Shown: piece after piece, positions 1 to 5,997 of the stretch | How positions within the stretch are numbered: the stretch's first letter is position 1 | How the letters are laid out: every line of letters starts with the position of its first letter | From: an uncultured Oscillospiraceae bacterium | Lineage (GTDB): Bacteria > Bacillota_A > Clostridia > Oscillospirales > Acutalibacteraceae | DNA length: 11,178 bases | NCBI GenBank assembly: GCA_905211185.1 | Contig: CAJLZR010000011.1 | Span: forward strand, 1 to 11,178 | Reading direction: 5' to 3' | Program-made: the position numbers and the translations under genes | The notes under the pieces: model-generated | Told to the model about the DNA's origin: nothing | Database searches by the model: none | Seen by the model: the letters and a program-made list of their open reading frames with translations, nothing else

Positions 1-450
1 GCCAGTCGGTTCAGAAACGGGCAGTCCTGCGCCTATTGCCGCGGCCATAGGTTCTTCAATTAAATCAACTAATCCCGCACCTGCTTGTTTTGCAGCATCT
101 TCGACTGCTCTTTTTTCAACTTCCGTTACCCCCGACGGAATACATATAACAACTTTCGGTTTACTAAAAAACATACTTTTTACGGTACTTGTAATAAAAT
201 ATTTAAGCATACTTGCGGTGATATCAAAATCTGCAATAACTCCGTCTTTAAGCGGCCTTACCGCAACTATCGAACCGGGAGTTCTTCCTATCATATCTTT
301 AGCTTGCGAACCAACAGCCAAAACCATATCGTTTTTCATATCCACCGCAACAACTGAGGGCTCTCTTTTAACGATTCCTTTGCCTTTTACGTAAACAAGC
401 GTGTTTGCCGTACCTAAATCTATACCTATTTCCTTTGAAAATGAAAACAT
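1..450 (-). CDS. mreB: MreB rod-shape actin homologue, N-terminal part (cut by window edge)
   Basis: The minus-strand frame from 450 to the window edge gives 150 residues beginning [17 protein letters not shown]. This holds the actin-fold phosphate-1 loop (GIDLGTANT, about residues 9-17). Further on come the MreB-typical stretches [28 protein letters not shown] and [14 protein letters not shown]. MreB polymerises on the inner face of the membrane and guides lateral cell-wall synthesis. The ATG at 448-450 is preceded by GGGAGG (complement of 461-466) with a 10-base gap, which fixes the start. The rest of the gene, including the second ATP-binding half, lies before base 1. It follows dut by 86 bases in the same direction. 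It could be the paralogue Mbl, because the two are hard to separate from the N-terminus alone. Confidence 0.95.
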   Translation of the reverse strand, partial: MFSFSKEIGIDLGTANTLVYVKGKGIVKREPSVVAVDMKNDMVLAVGSQAKDMIGRTPGSIVAVRPLKDGVIADFDITASMLKYFITSTVKSMFFSKPKVVICIPSGVTEVEKRAVEDAAKQAGAGLVDLIEEPMAAAIGAGLPVSEPTG

Positions 451-488
451 CCTAAATTATCCTCCCAAAATAATAAAATATATTAAAA

Positions 489-497
489 ATTATACCA
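489..497 (-). promoter_or_regulatory. Candidate extended -10 promoter for mreB
   Basis: On the minus strand the gap between dut and mreB contains TGGTATAAT, a perfect TATAAT with the upstream TGn extension. The predicted transcription start is near 482, leaving a leader of about 30 bases with the ribosome-binding site. I see no good -35 hexamer at 17 bases, which is normal for extended -10 promoters. Inferred from sequence only; dut read-through is the alternative. Confidence 0.5.
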
Positions 498-536
498 CAA
501 AAAATAAATATTAATTCCGCAATATTATAGTCTCCT

Positions 537-998
537 CTATTTGCCGGTAGAGCCAAACCCTCCCGTGCCTCGCTCAGTTGAATCAAGAGTCTTTACCTCA
601 ACAAGCGGAAAGTTTTCAACTTTTATTATAACCAACTGCGCGATTCTTTCGTTCGGTTTTATAGTATAAGGATCTTTGCCCATATTGCAAAGTCCCGCAC
701 AGATTTCTCCGCGATAATCGCTATCTATAACCCCCACGCCGTTAGAAAGCGTTATCCCATGTTTTACTCCGAGTCCGCTCCTTGCAAACAAAAACGCCGC
801 ATACTCACAAGACGGAATAGAAATAGCTATACCCGTAGGAACAAGCGCACGCTCACCGGGATTTAATACAATTTCATTTTCGATACACGCGCACAAATCC
901 ATCCCCGCAGCGCCTTTTGTCGCGCGTTTCGGGGGTGTCGCATTTTCTGACAATTTACAAAAATTTAATACAGTTTGATCTTGATTTTTAATTTCCAC
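537..998 (-). CDS. dut: dUTP diphosphatase (dUTPase), trimeric type
   Basis: The 153-residue product has all five motifs of the trimeric dUTPase family in order: AAGMDLCA (30-37), ARSGLGVKHGI (72-82), NGVGVIDSDYRGEI (86-99), ERIAQLVI (117-124) and RGTGGFGSTG (143-152). D92 in motif 3 corresponds to the family's catalytic aspartate, and the glycine-rich motif 5 closes over the substrate. The enzyme splits dUTP to dUMP and pyrophosphate, keeping uracil out of DNA and feeding dTMP synthesis. Length is typical. The start is a GTG (996-998), because an in-frame TAG lies four codons upstream and no ATG is available in frame. The upstream GGTAG is a poor ribosome-binding site, so translation may be weak. 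It sits between zapA and mreB, all reading leftwards. Confidence 0.96.
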   Translation of the reverse strand: MEIKNQDQTVLNFCKLSENATPPKRATKGAAGMDLCACIENEIVLNPGERALVPTGIAISIPSCEYAAFLFARSGLGVKHGITLSNGVGVIDSDYRGEICAGLCNMGKDPYTIKPNERIAQLVIIKVENFPLVEVKTLDSTERGTGGFGSTGK

Positions 999-1044
999 AT
1001 CTACTACCTACTTATCAACATTTTTTGTTTATTTAAAAAAATTA

Positions 1045-1094
1045 GAATTTTAAAATTCAAACAATTCAATTTCCCTTGATTTATTTTAAATCAA
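1045..1094. repeat. Two adjacent AT-rich palindromes between zapA and dut
   Basis: Bases 1045-1058 are a perfect 14-base palindrome (GAATTTTAAAATTC). Eighteen bases on, 1076-1083 and 1087-1094 form an 8-bp inverted repeat (TTGATTTA/TAAATCAA) with a 3-base loop. Both lie in the 214-base gap after zapA and before dut. They could be weak hairpins ending zapA transcription or protein-binding sites. Neither is followed by a clear U-tract on the minus strand. Confidence 0.4.
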
Positions 1095-1212
1095 TTTAAA
1101 AAAGTTTTCCTCATTTTCCACAAGACTTTCAACATTTTAAGTTTAAAATCCAAATAACGGATGGAAAATGGCCGCAAAAATACTGTTAAAAAATTAAAAT
1201 CTATAATTAACT

Positions 1213-1524
1213 TTATTTCTTATTTTTGTGTTTAGCCCCGATTTCACCTGATTCCGCCTTTAATTTTTTGTTTTCGGCCTCCAATTCTTTGCATAATTTT
1301 TCAATCTCGCTTTTTTCTTTTAAGAGCTTTCGGTTTTCATCGCAAAATTTCATCATAACCAATATATCCGCCATAGAACGAGATATGCCGGGATTAGAAA
1401 ATTTGATTTTTTGAATTGCCTCGTTTATCTCATCGGCAACGGAGTATACATAATTTTGGCTTTCATCCGAACATATACCGCACTCAACCCCACATATATT
1501 AACTCTTACATGCACTTTTTCCAT
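1213..1524 (-). CDS. zapA: Cell division protein ZapA
   Basis: The product is 103 residues. It starts MEKVHVRVNICGVECGI, the beta-strand head typical of Firmicutes ZapA (v.I.G.eY.I). A helical segment follows (YVYSVADEINEAI, then SRSMADILVMMKFCDENRKL). A charged coiled coil (KSEIEKLCKELEAENKKLKAE) and a basic tail complete it. ZapA binds FtsZ filaments and bundles them at the division site. I chose the ATG at 1522-1524 over the GTG two codons earlier. The GGTGGAG ribosome-binding site is 7 bases from the ATG but only one base from the GTG. The gene is followed by dut after 214 bases of AT-rich DNA. Confidence 0.88.
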   Translation of the reverse strand: MEKVHVRVNICGVECGICSDESQNYVYSVADEINEAIQKIKFSNPGISRSMADILVMMKFCDENRKLLKEKSEIEKLCKELEAENKKLKAESGEIGAKHKNKK

Positions 1525-1560
1525 CTTCACACTCCACCTTTTAAAACATATATGGTTTTT

Positions 1561-1566
1561 ATTATA
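1561..1566 (-). promoter_or_regulatory. Candidate -10 element for zapA
   Basis: A perfect minus-strand TATAAT (complement of 1561-1566) lies 37 bases before the zapA ATG. It is downstream of a nine-T run. The -35 position is poor (GAGTAT at 17 bases), so the call rests on the -10 box and its placement. Confidence 0.4.
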
Positions 1567-1724
1567 CTATATTCTAAAAAAAAATACTCTTTTTATTTCA
1601 CAATTTAATTAAAGGTTATATGGTGGCAAACATTTTCAAAAATATCATTTTTATATAAAACAAAGCGTTTTTTAAAAATATTTTATTTAAAAAATAGATT
1701 AGAAAGATTTTTTTAAAAAAACTA

Positions 1725-1753
1725 TTGACGAATTTAGAAAACAGGTGTAAACT
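1725..1753 (+). promoter_or_regulatory. Promoter of the solitary 5S rRNA gene
   Basis: TTGACG (1725-1730) and TAAACT (1748-1753) are separated by exactly 17 bases. The predicted start, about 7 bases after the -10 box, falls at the first base of the 5S helix (about 1760). An AT-rich stretch precedes it, as in strong stable-RNA promoters. Confidence 0.7.
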
Positions 1754-1760
1754 TAATGAT

Positions 1761-1875
1761 GTTGGTGTTGATGACGCTGAGGGTACACCCGTTCCCATCC
1801 CGAACACGGTAGTTAAGCTCAGTGGTGCCGAAAATACTTGGCTGGCGACGGCCTGGGAAGATAGGGGAATGCCAA
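1761..1875 (+). rRNA. rrf: 5S ribosomal RNA
   Basis: The segment contains the invariant 5S core, including CCCATCCCGAACACGG (about 1794-1809), AGTTAAGCTC and GCCGAAAATACTTGG. It ends in GCCTGGGAAGATAGG. The ends pair as helix I: GTTGGTGTT at 1761-1769 with AATGCCAAC at 1867-1875, including G-U wobbles. The length of about 115 is normal for a bacterial 5S. No 16S, 23S or tRNA sequence is adjacent, so it is a detached copy. The exact ends may be off by one to three bases. Confidence 0.95.
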
Positions 1876-1887
1876 CTTTTTTTATTG

Positions 1888-1925
1888 AATCTATATTGAG
1901 ATTTTCAATATGGATTTTATTTTTT
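1888..1925 (+). terminator. Rho-independent terminator of the 5S gene
   Basis: AATCTATATTGA (1888-1899) pairs along 12 bp with 1905-1916, with one G-U wobble, around a 5-base loop. A T-rich tract follows to 1925 and beyond. It begins 12 bases after the mature 5S end, so the 5S is a one-gene transcription unit. Confidence 0.75.
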
Positions 1926-1943
1926 GCTTTTATTTAGATGCAT

Positions 1944-1950
1944 AGGAGGT
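1944..1950 (+). promoter_or_regulatory. Perfect ribosome-binding site with no normal start codon behind it
   Basis: AGGAGGT is an ideal Shine-Dalgarno sequence. The codon at proper spacing, 8 bases on and in frame with the following gene, is ATA (1958-1960), not ATG. The only in-frame GTG (1949) overlaps the site itself. A 7-codon ORF, ATG at 1938 to TAA at 1961, runs across it in another frame. Confidence 0.7.
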
Positions 1951-2491
1951 GTTTACAATAACTAGTCTCAAAAAACTTAAAAATGTTTTATATTTATTCA
2001 TTTGTTTGTTATTTATAATTCCCGGATTTAATCACGCAAAATGTCTGACAACCATATCACAAACCGCTCCTGCGAGTGAAGAAGAAAAAAATTTTTTATT
2101 AAACGAATTATATAAGAAACAAGAAACGTTTAACCGCTGCGCAAAATCCTACAGAAAAGCATACAAAAAAATAGTAAGTACTCAAGGCCCGTATGATTTA
2201 CTGTCAATATCCGAATTAAATCATTGGCGAAACAACATTTGCTCGACATGCAAGAAATACACCTCTCTGTTCAATAATATATACATATCCGCATATTTTT
2301 TAGCCACAGTATATTACCAAAAAGATTTCGGAGGCTTTCCGAATACCCAGTGGTTTGATGATTTAATAAATATAGCGTACATTTCCGTTTATTTTAATGA
2401 GCAAGAAAATGGACCTATAGAAGTCAACATCGTTAAAACCCAATTAATCGGTGGCGAAGTACGCTATGTTTTCGAAGAATTTTACATATAG
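1949..2491 (+). CDS. Unrecognised secreted protein with N-terminal signal peptide
   Basis: I do not recognise the family. As drawn it is 180 residues. A short basic stretch (SLKKLKN) and a hydrophobic core (VLYLFICLLFIIPGF, about 13-27) make a good signal peptide, probably cut near residues 30-34. There is no lipobox, so it should be released or held by its fold. The mature part is mostly polar helix early on. It then has NICSTCKKYTSLFNNIYISAYFLATVYY (from about residue 96, with a CxxC at C98/C101) and a beta-like end. The start is uncertain. GTG at 1949 overlaps the ribosome-binding site, while ATA at 1958 has ideal spacing. If the ATA is a mutated ATG, expression may be reduced. It directly follows the 5S terminator, shows no clear promoter of its own, and is ended by the terminator at 2600. 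Confidence 0.65.
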   Translation: MFTITSLKKLKNVLYLFICLLFIIPGFNHAKCLTTISQTAPASEEEKNFLLNELYKKQETFNRCAKSYRKAYKKIVSTQGPYDLLSISELNHWRNNICSTCKKYTSLFNNIYISAYFLATVYYQKDFGGFPNTQWFDDLINIAYISVYFNEQENGPIEVNIVKTQLIGGEVRYVFEEFYI

Positions 2492-2599
2492 CATATACGA
2501 TAAAAACCAAAGCAATATCATTTTACAAAAAAGCAATCTAGTGATAAGTAATTAGCTTATTTTAAAATAAAAATAGCGTTTTAAAAACTTTATAACTGT

Positions 2600-2625
2600 C
2601 AGCAGAATTATTTCTGCTGTTTTTT
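2600..2625 (+). terminator. Rho-independent terminator
   Basis: CAGCAGAA (2600-2607) and TTCTGCTG (2612-2619) form a perfect 8-bp stem around TTAT, followed at once by six Ts. It lies 108 bases after the stop of the secreted-protein gene, so that transcript would end here. Confidence 0.88.
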
Positions 2626-2797
2626 ATGCAAAAAACTCAAAAAATAGTTAAATATTCTACTATTGCGCAATACATTTTTAAAAAGTTTTGTGACGCATTT
2701 CTATATGTGAGAATTTTTATTATCCAAACTAATTCTTTACTACGCAAGCTATGGGCTGTTTGTAATTGCCCACGCTCGCTATCTTATAATTATCTAT

Positions 2798-2804
2798 GGG
2801 GGGG
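2798..2804 (+). promoter_or_regulatory. Seven-G ribosome-binding site
   Basis: An uninterrupted run of seven Gs lies 7 bases before the ATG at 2812 and is the only candidate ribosome-binding site. A TATAAT at 2785-2790 would start transcription almost on the run itself. Such a homopolymer can change length by slippage, which would alter both Shine-Dalgarno pairing and spacing. Confidence 0.55.
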
Positions 2805-2811
2805 TTTTTAT

Positions 2812-3408
2812 ATGCGCAAAAAAATTTTAAGTATTTTTCTCGTTATTTTTATGGTTATGTCACTTTTCCCCACTAAATCCAAAGCTGTTACCGAATATTC
2901 TCTTTGGGTTGGCGGCACAAGAGTAACAGATGACAACAAGGACGATATACTCGGTGACAGCACTTGTAGTTTCGATCCCGAATCAAACACACTTACGCTC
3001 AACAATGCGAATATTACCGGTGGCTATTCCACTCACAACATCCACGTAAACAACGAAAACATTTCCGATTTAAAAATTTCCCTAAAAGGTACTAACTCTT
3101 TAAACGGGCAAAGCTTTGGTGTATATTCATATTACACCAATTTAACTATCGATGGTTCACAAGGCGGCACTCTCGAGACCACAGGAAGTATATCCGGAAT
3201 CCAAGCGAACTTTGCATCCATAACTATTAAAAACGTCGACAACTTATATGCAAAAAGCAGTGGTCGTATATTTGGACTAGATGCCATAGCTGGCAATTCT
3301 TCGCCACATGCTTTGAAAATTGAAAACAGTACGGTTACCGCCCACAGCGGTGAAAATGCTGGTATATACACTCATACTAAACCTTTTATAATAACAGGTA
3401 ACATATAA
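2812..3408 (+). CDS. Secreted beta-rich surface protein, short form
   Basis: The 198-residue product starts MRKKILSIFLVIFMVMSLFPTKSKA, a clear signal peptide with likely cleavage after residue 25. The next stretch is YSLWVGGTRVTDDNKDDILGD..SFDPESNTLTLNNANITGG (from about 28). This is the N-terminal signature of large beta-helical or carbohydrate-binding-type surface proteins that I know from gut Clostridia. It is followed by strand-turn units (ISDLKISLKGTNSLNG, LTIDGSQGGTLETTG, ITIKNVDNLYA, LKIENSTVTAHSG). Relatives are usually far longer, so this copy looks cut short. It ends abruptly at ITGNI with no anchor, repeat or sorting signal. I chose the ATG at 2812 because the signal peptide begins there. 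The gene converges on the ATPase gene with only 45 bases between the stops. A ligand cannot be assigned. Confidence 0.7.
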   Translation: MRKKILSIFLVIFMVMSLFPTKSKAVTEYSLWVGGTRVTDDNKDDILGDSTCSFDPESNTLTLNNANITGGYSTHNIHVNNENISDLKISLKGTNSLNGQSFGVYSYYTNLTIDGSQGGTLETTGSISGIQANFASITIKNVDNLYAKSSGRIFGLDAIAGNSSPHALKIENSTVTAHSGENAGIYTHTKPFIITGNI

Positions 3409-3437
3409 ACCTCTTTAATCTATAACTGTTTTTCGTC

Positions 3438-3455
3438 AAAAATCGGCTGATTTTT
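3438..3455. terminator. Weak two-way hairpin between convergent genes
   Basis: AAAAATC (3438-3444) and GATTTTT (3449-3455) pair over 7 bp around GGCT. The A and T runs let it act in either direction. On the minus strand it overlaps the stop codon of the ATPase gene. The stem is almost all A-T, so the call is tentative. Confidence 0.4.
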
Positions 3456-5559
3456 AGCTTCTAAGCAAATACCCATATTCGCCAAAATCACTTTTGGAAA
3501 CAATTTTGCCTTGCTTTTTTATTTCATATTCAAGCGCTTTTATTATGTGTTTCATGCCAACTTTCGAAGATTCCGAGGCGGCCATAAAAGTTGAGGTTAT
3601 AACGGCATTTTTTATGCTTCCCCCCGCTATTTCGAATTTTTTTGCCAAGAAGTCAAAATCAATATCTTGGTCTAGTGGGGTTTCTTTTGGAAACATCTTT
3701 ATCCATATTTCTTTTCTTGACGCTATATCGGGAAAATTAAAATGAATAACATAGTTTATTCTTCTGAAAAACGCTTTATCTATATTTTCAATAAAGTTTG
3801 TGGTCATTATCGTTATGCCATCGTATTCCTCCATTTTTTGAAGCAAATACGAGGTTTCTACATTGGCGTTTTTGTCGTGAGAATCCTTAACCTCTGTTCT
3901 CTTACCGAAAAGCGCATCGGTTTCATCAAAAAGAAGTATAACATTGCTCCTTTTTGCACTATCAAATACTTCCCCAAGGTTTTTTTCCGATTCACCTATA
4001 TATTTTGAAATCACCTTCGAAAGATCAACTTTATATATTTCAAGCTCCACTTCATTGGCCACACCTTGCGCCGCCATAGTTTTACCGGTTCCGGGAGGGC
4101 CAGTAAAAAGCATGCTAAGCCCACGGCCATATAAAACCCTTTTTCCCATTCCCCATTTATCATAAACAATATGTTTATATTTTATTTGATCACATGCTCG
4201 CCGTATAATTTCTTTCTGGTCCTTTTTCATAACCAGCTCATCCCAAGAGTGCTTTTTCTTAATGAGCGTTGCTTTATCGGTAAGCTTTCCCGTTATTTGT
4301 TTATAAGCCATCTCGCAAAGAAATTTATCATTTACCGAAAAAGTTTTTTCGTCTGCATTCCAAGATGCTTGATTTTTCGCTTGAGTAACCGTATTTACGA
4401 TTTGTTTTGGAGTAAAATTAAATTTATTTGCTATTTCTCGAACGTCTAAGTCAGCTTTTTCCCCTAATTTTGCCTCTTCTAAACTACTTTGCCAAATGGC
4501 AAAATTTTCATCGGCGCTGAGTTCATCTAAAAAAATGTCTATAAAATTATATTTTTCAAGATGCGGCCTTAGTATATCCACTTCGTTTTCTTGTATGTTA
4601 TTTAGAATAAAGACTACCGGCGAAAAATTTGAAGATTTTTTAAAAATATAATCTATATGGCTATCCTTCCAAATTTTTTCACTTATAACTTTTTCAAGAT
4701 TTTTAATACATATATACCCTTTTTCAAAAAGGGCCTCCCTATAGGCGGAATTTATGATAGAAAAAACTTCGCTCTCAGAAACAGGCAAATCATTAAAATC
4801 CAGCGATATTAAAGATTTTCCCATAATATTGCATACCCGCTCTGCAAGGGTTTTCTTACCTATCCCCTCCATGCCTTTAATATAAAAATAAGTAGCCGCA
4901 CTCGGCTTGGCAACATCTTTTATATATAAGTTTATCTTTTGTGCCAAATTTTCCCGTATAACAAGCGCCGGAGCATCTTTTTCCGGCATTCTTACAGCAA
5001 CGCCCGGTATGCTGCGCTCTGACCTTGCATTGTTTACTATATTTTCAAAAATTTTCGGGTCTATTTTCAAATTTTTTCCGCTAAAACAAAGCGAGTTCAT
5101 CTTTTGTGAAAGATTGGCATAGATATTGGAATAATCTTCTATTTCAAGAATATTATCGGTAAAATAATACAGCTTTAAAACACTTTCGTAAGTGATAGCT
5201 TGCGTATCATTAATTTTATAAAGCTCTTTTTCGTACTTTTCATCAAGTTTTATTAAAACTCCCACAAGCACGCAAAACCAGTCTAAAAGCTCAAGCTTAT
5301 AGACTTTTTTTAGGTATTCCCCCGCAAAAAAGTTTTTTTTATCACATAAAACACGAGACCTTGCCATAAGACAAGCTTTAAAATATTTTTCCCGTGCTTC
5401 TTCTTTTTTTTCTTGTATTTTGCCACTTTCTTTGGCGTTTATATAGTCACTCAAAAGCATCTTAACCGTTGCCAACTGAGTGTTTAAATATTCGCTGTTA
5501 TTTTGATAGGGCTTGTTTAATAAATCGGAAGAAAACAACCTTTCAAAATCGTTATTCAT
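3454..5559 (-). CDS. Two-module AAA+ ATPase of a contractile injection system (Afp15/Pvc15-like)
   Basis: The product is 701 residues. The first 200 are helical with no known motif. A degenerate AAA module follows. It has a Walker A variant GMEGIGKKT (229-237), a hydrophobic strand GYICIKNLEK (281-290) where Walker B should have an acidic DE but shows N-L-E, and a sensor-like FILNN (318-322). The second module is complete. It has GPPGTGKT (487-494), ILLFDETD (541-548), sensor-1 TTN (586-588), arginine finger FFRR (597-600) and sensor-2-like GGSIKN (645-650). Such an ATPase is a standard member of eCIS loci and is thought to act in cytoplasmic assembly. It is the last gene of the block, 30 bases after the PAAR-like gene, and has a strong GGAGGAGGGG ribosome-binding site. 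Other AAA+ roles cannot be excluded by sequence, but the neighbours favour eCIS. Confidence 0.85.
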   Translation of the reverse strand: MNNDFERLFSSDLLNKPYQNNSEYLNTQLATVKMLLSDYINAKESGKIQEKKEEAREKYFKACLMARSRVLCDKKNFFAGEYLKKVYKLELLDWFCVLVGVLIKLDEKYEKELYKINDTQAITYESVLKLYYFTDNILEIEDYSNIYANLSQKMNSLCFSGKNLKIDPKIFENIVNNARSERSIPGVAVRMPEKDAPALVIRENLAQKINLYIKDVAKPSAATYFYIKGMEGIGKKTLAERVCNIMGKSLISLDFNDLPVSESEVFSIINSAYREALFEKGYICIKNLEKVISEKIWKDSHIDYIFKKSSNFSPVVFILNNIQENEVDILRPHLEKYNFIDIFLDELSADENFAIWQSSLEEAKLGEKADLDVREIANKFNFTPKQIVNTVTQAKNQASWNADEKTFSVNDKFLCEMAYKQITGKLTDKATLIKKKHSWDELVMKKDQKEIIRRACDQIKYKHIVYDKWGMGKRVLYGRGLSMLFTGPPGTGKTMAAQGVANEVELEIYKVDLSKVISKYIGESEKNLGEVFDSAKRSNVILLFDETDALFGKRTEVKDSHDKNANVETSYLLQKMEEYDGITIMTTNFIENIDKAFFRRINYVIHFNFPDIASRKEIWIKMFPKETPLDQDIDFDFLAKKFEIAGGSIKNAVITSTFMAASESSKVGMKHIIKALEYEIKKQGKIVSKSDFGEYGYLLRS

Positions 5560-5589
5560 AAATATCCCCTCCTCCGATTAATTAGTTTT

Positions 5590-5973
5590 TTATGGAATTT
5601 GAGTTTTCATTGCACCTGGATTTGTTATTTGAATTACCCCTCCCCAGTTACACATAAGTTTTGATGTGTTATTAAGAGCAGGCATGTTTTTAACAAGTAC
5701 CGTTGCGCTCCCCGGTGCCCAAGGGGCGGTTGTTACGGGAACACACGGCATAGGAGTTAAAACTCCCATTGCAGCGGCCGAAGCCACCGTGGGGTTTGCC
5801 AAAGATTGGCACATCCCAAACGGCATAATATTAACCATTGGTTTATTATCCATAATATTAGCCATGGGTTTATTTTCTGCAAGCACCATTTTATCAGGCA
5901 AAACCATAAGCGCCGATGGAGCCATACCGAAACTACACATACATTGCGCCGCGGCAATTGTAGCAAAAGCCAT
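5590..5973 (-). CDS. DUF4280 PAAR-like spike-tip protein
   Basis: The 127-residue product matches what I know of DUF4280. It has an opening QCMCSFGMAPS (10-20), then KPMANIMDNKPMVNIMPFGMC (35-55), LANPTVASAA (58-67), GVLTPMPCVPVTTAPWAPGS (70-89), and LNNTSKLMCNWGGVI.ITNPG (100-120). These proteins cap the spike of contractile injection systems and sharpen its tip. Five cysteines (11, 13, 55, 77, 108) and no histidine are present. Any metal site must therefore differ from the His/Cys site of classical PAAR tips. Methionine is very frequent (15 of 127). There is no signal peptide, as expected for a particle assembled in the cytoplasm. GAGGT lies 10 bases before the ATG. Its neighbours are the Ig-like gene 24 bases upstream and the ATPase downstream. 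Confidence 0.88.
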   Translation of the reverse strand: MAFATIAAAQCMCSFGMAPSALMVLPDKMVLAENKPMANIMDNKPMVNIMPFGMCQSLANPTVASAAAMGVLTPMPCVPVTTAPWAPGSATVLVKNMPALNNTSKLMCNWGGVIQITNPGAMKTQIP

Positions 5974-5997
5974 ATTTTTATTACCTCTTTTTTATTT

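Larger units (their letters stand above)
2492..2811. other. Intergenic region between the two secreted-protein genes
   Basis: This is 320 bases of AT-rich DNA with no convincing gene. It holds a 14-base palindrome (TTATTTTAAAATAA, 2557-2570), the terminator at 2600-2625, and a TATAAT at 2785-2790 shortly before the surface-protein gene. The open frame from 2626 to the ATG at 2812 is taken as chance. It begins in the terminator's tail, has no ribosome-binding site, and would place a signal peptide in the middle of a protein. Confidence 0.6.

Noticed and set aside
85..357. Plus-strand frame inside mreB
   Set aside because: Shadow of the minus-strand mreB frame, which has unmistakable family motifs.
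1616..1937. Open frames on both strands across the 5S rRNA
   Set aside because: They translate the rRNA itself (for example GTPVPIPNTV) and have no coding signals.
2725..2785. Possible small hairpin TGGGC/GCCCA near 2752-2774
   Set aside because: Only 5 bp with an 11-base loop and no U-tract or conserved context; likely chance.
2626..2811. In-frame upstream extension of the surface-protein gene, beginning MQKTQKIVKY
   Set aside because: It starts just after the terminator's T-tract and has no ribosome-binding site. It would place a classic signal peptide about 60 residues inside the protein.
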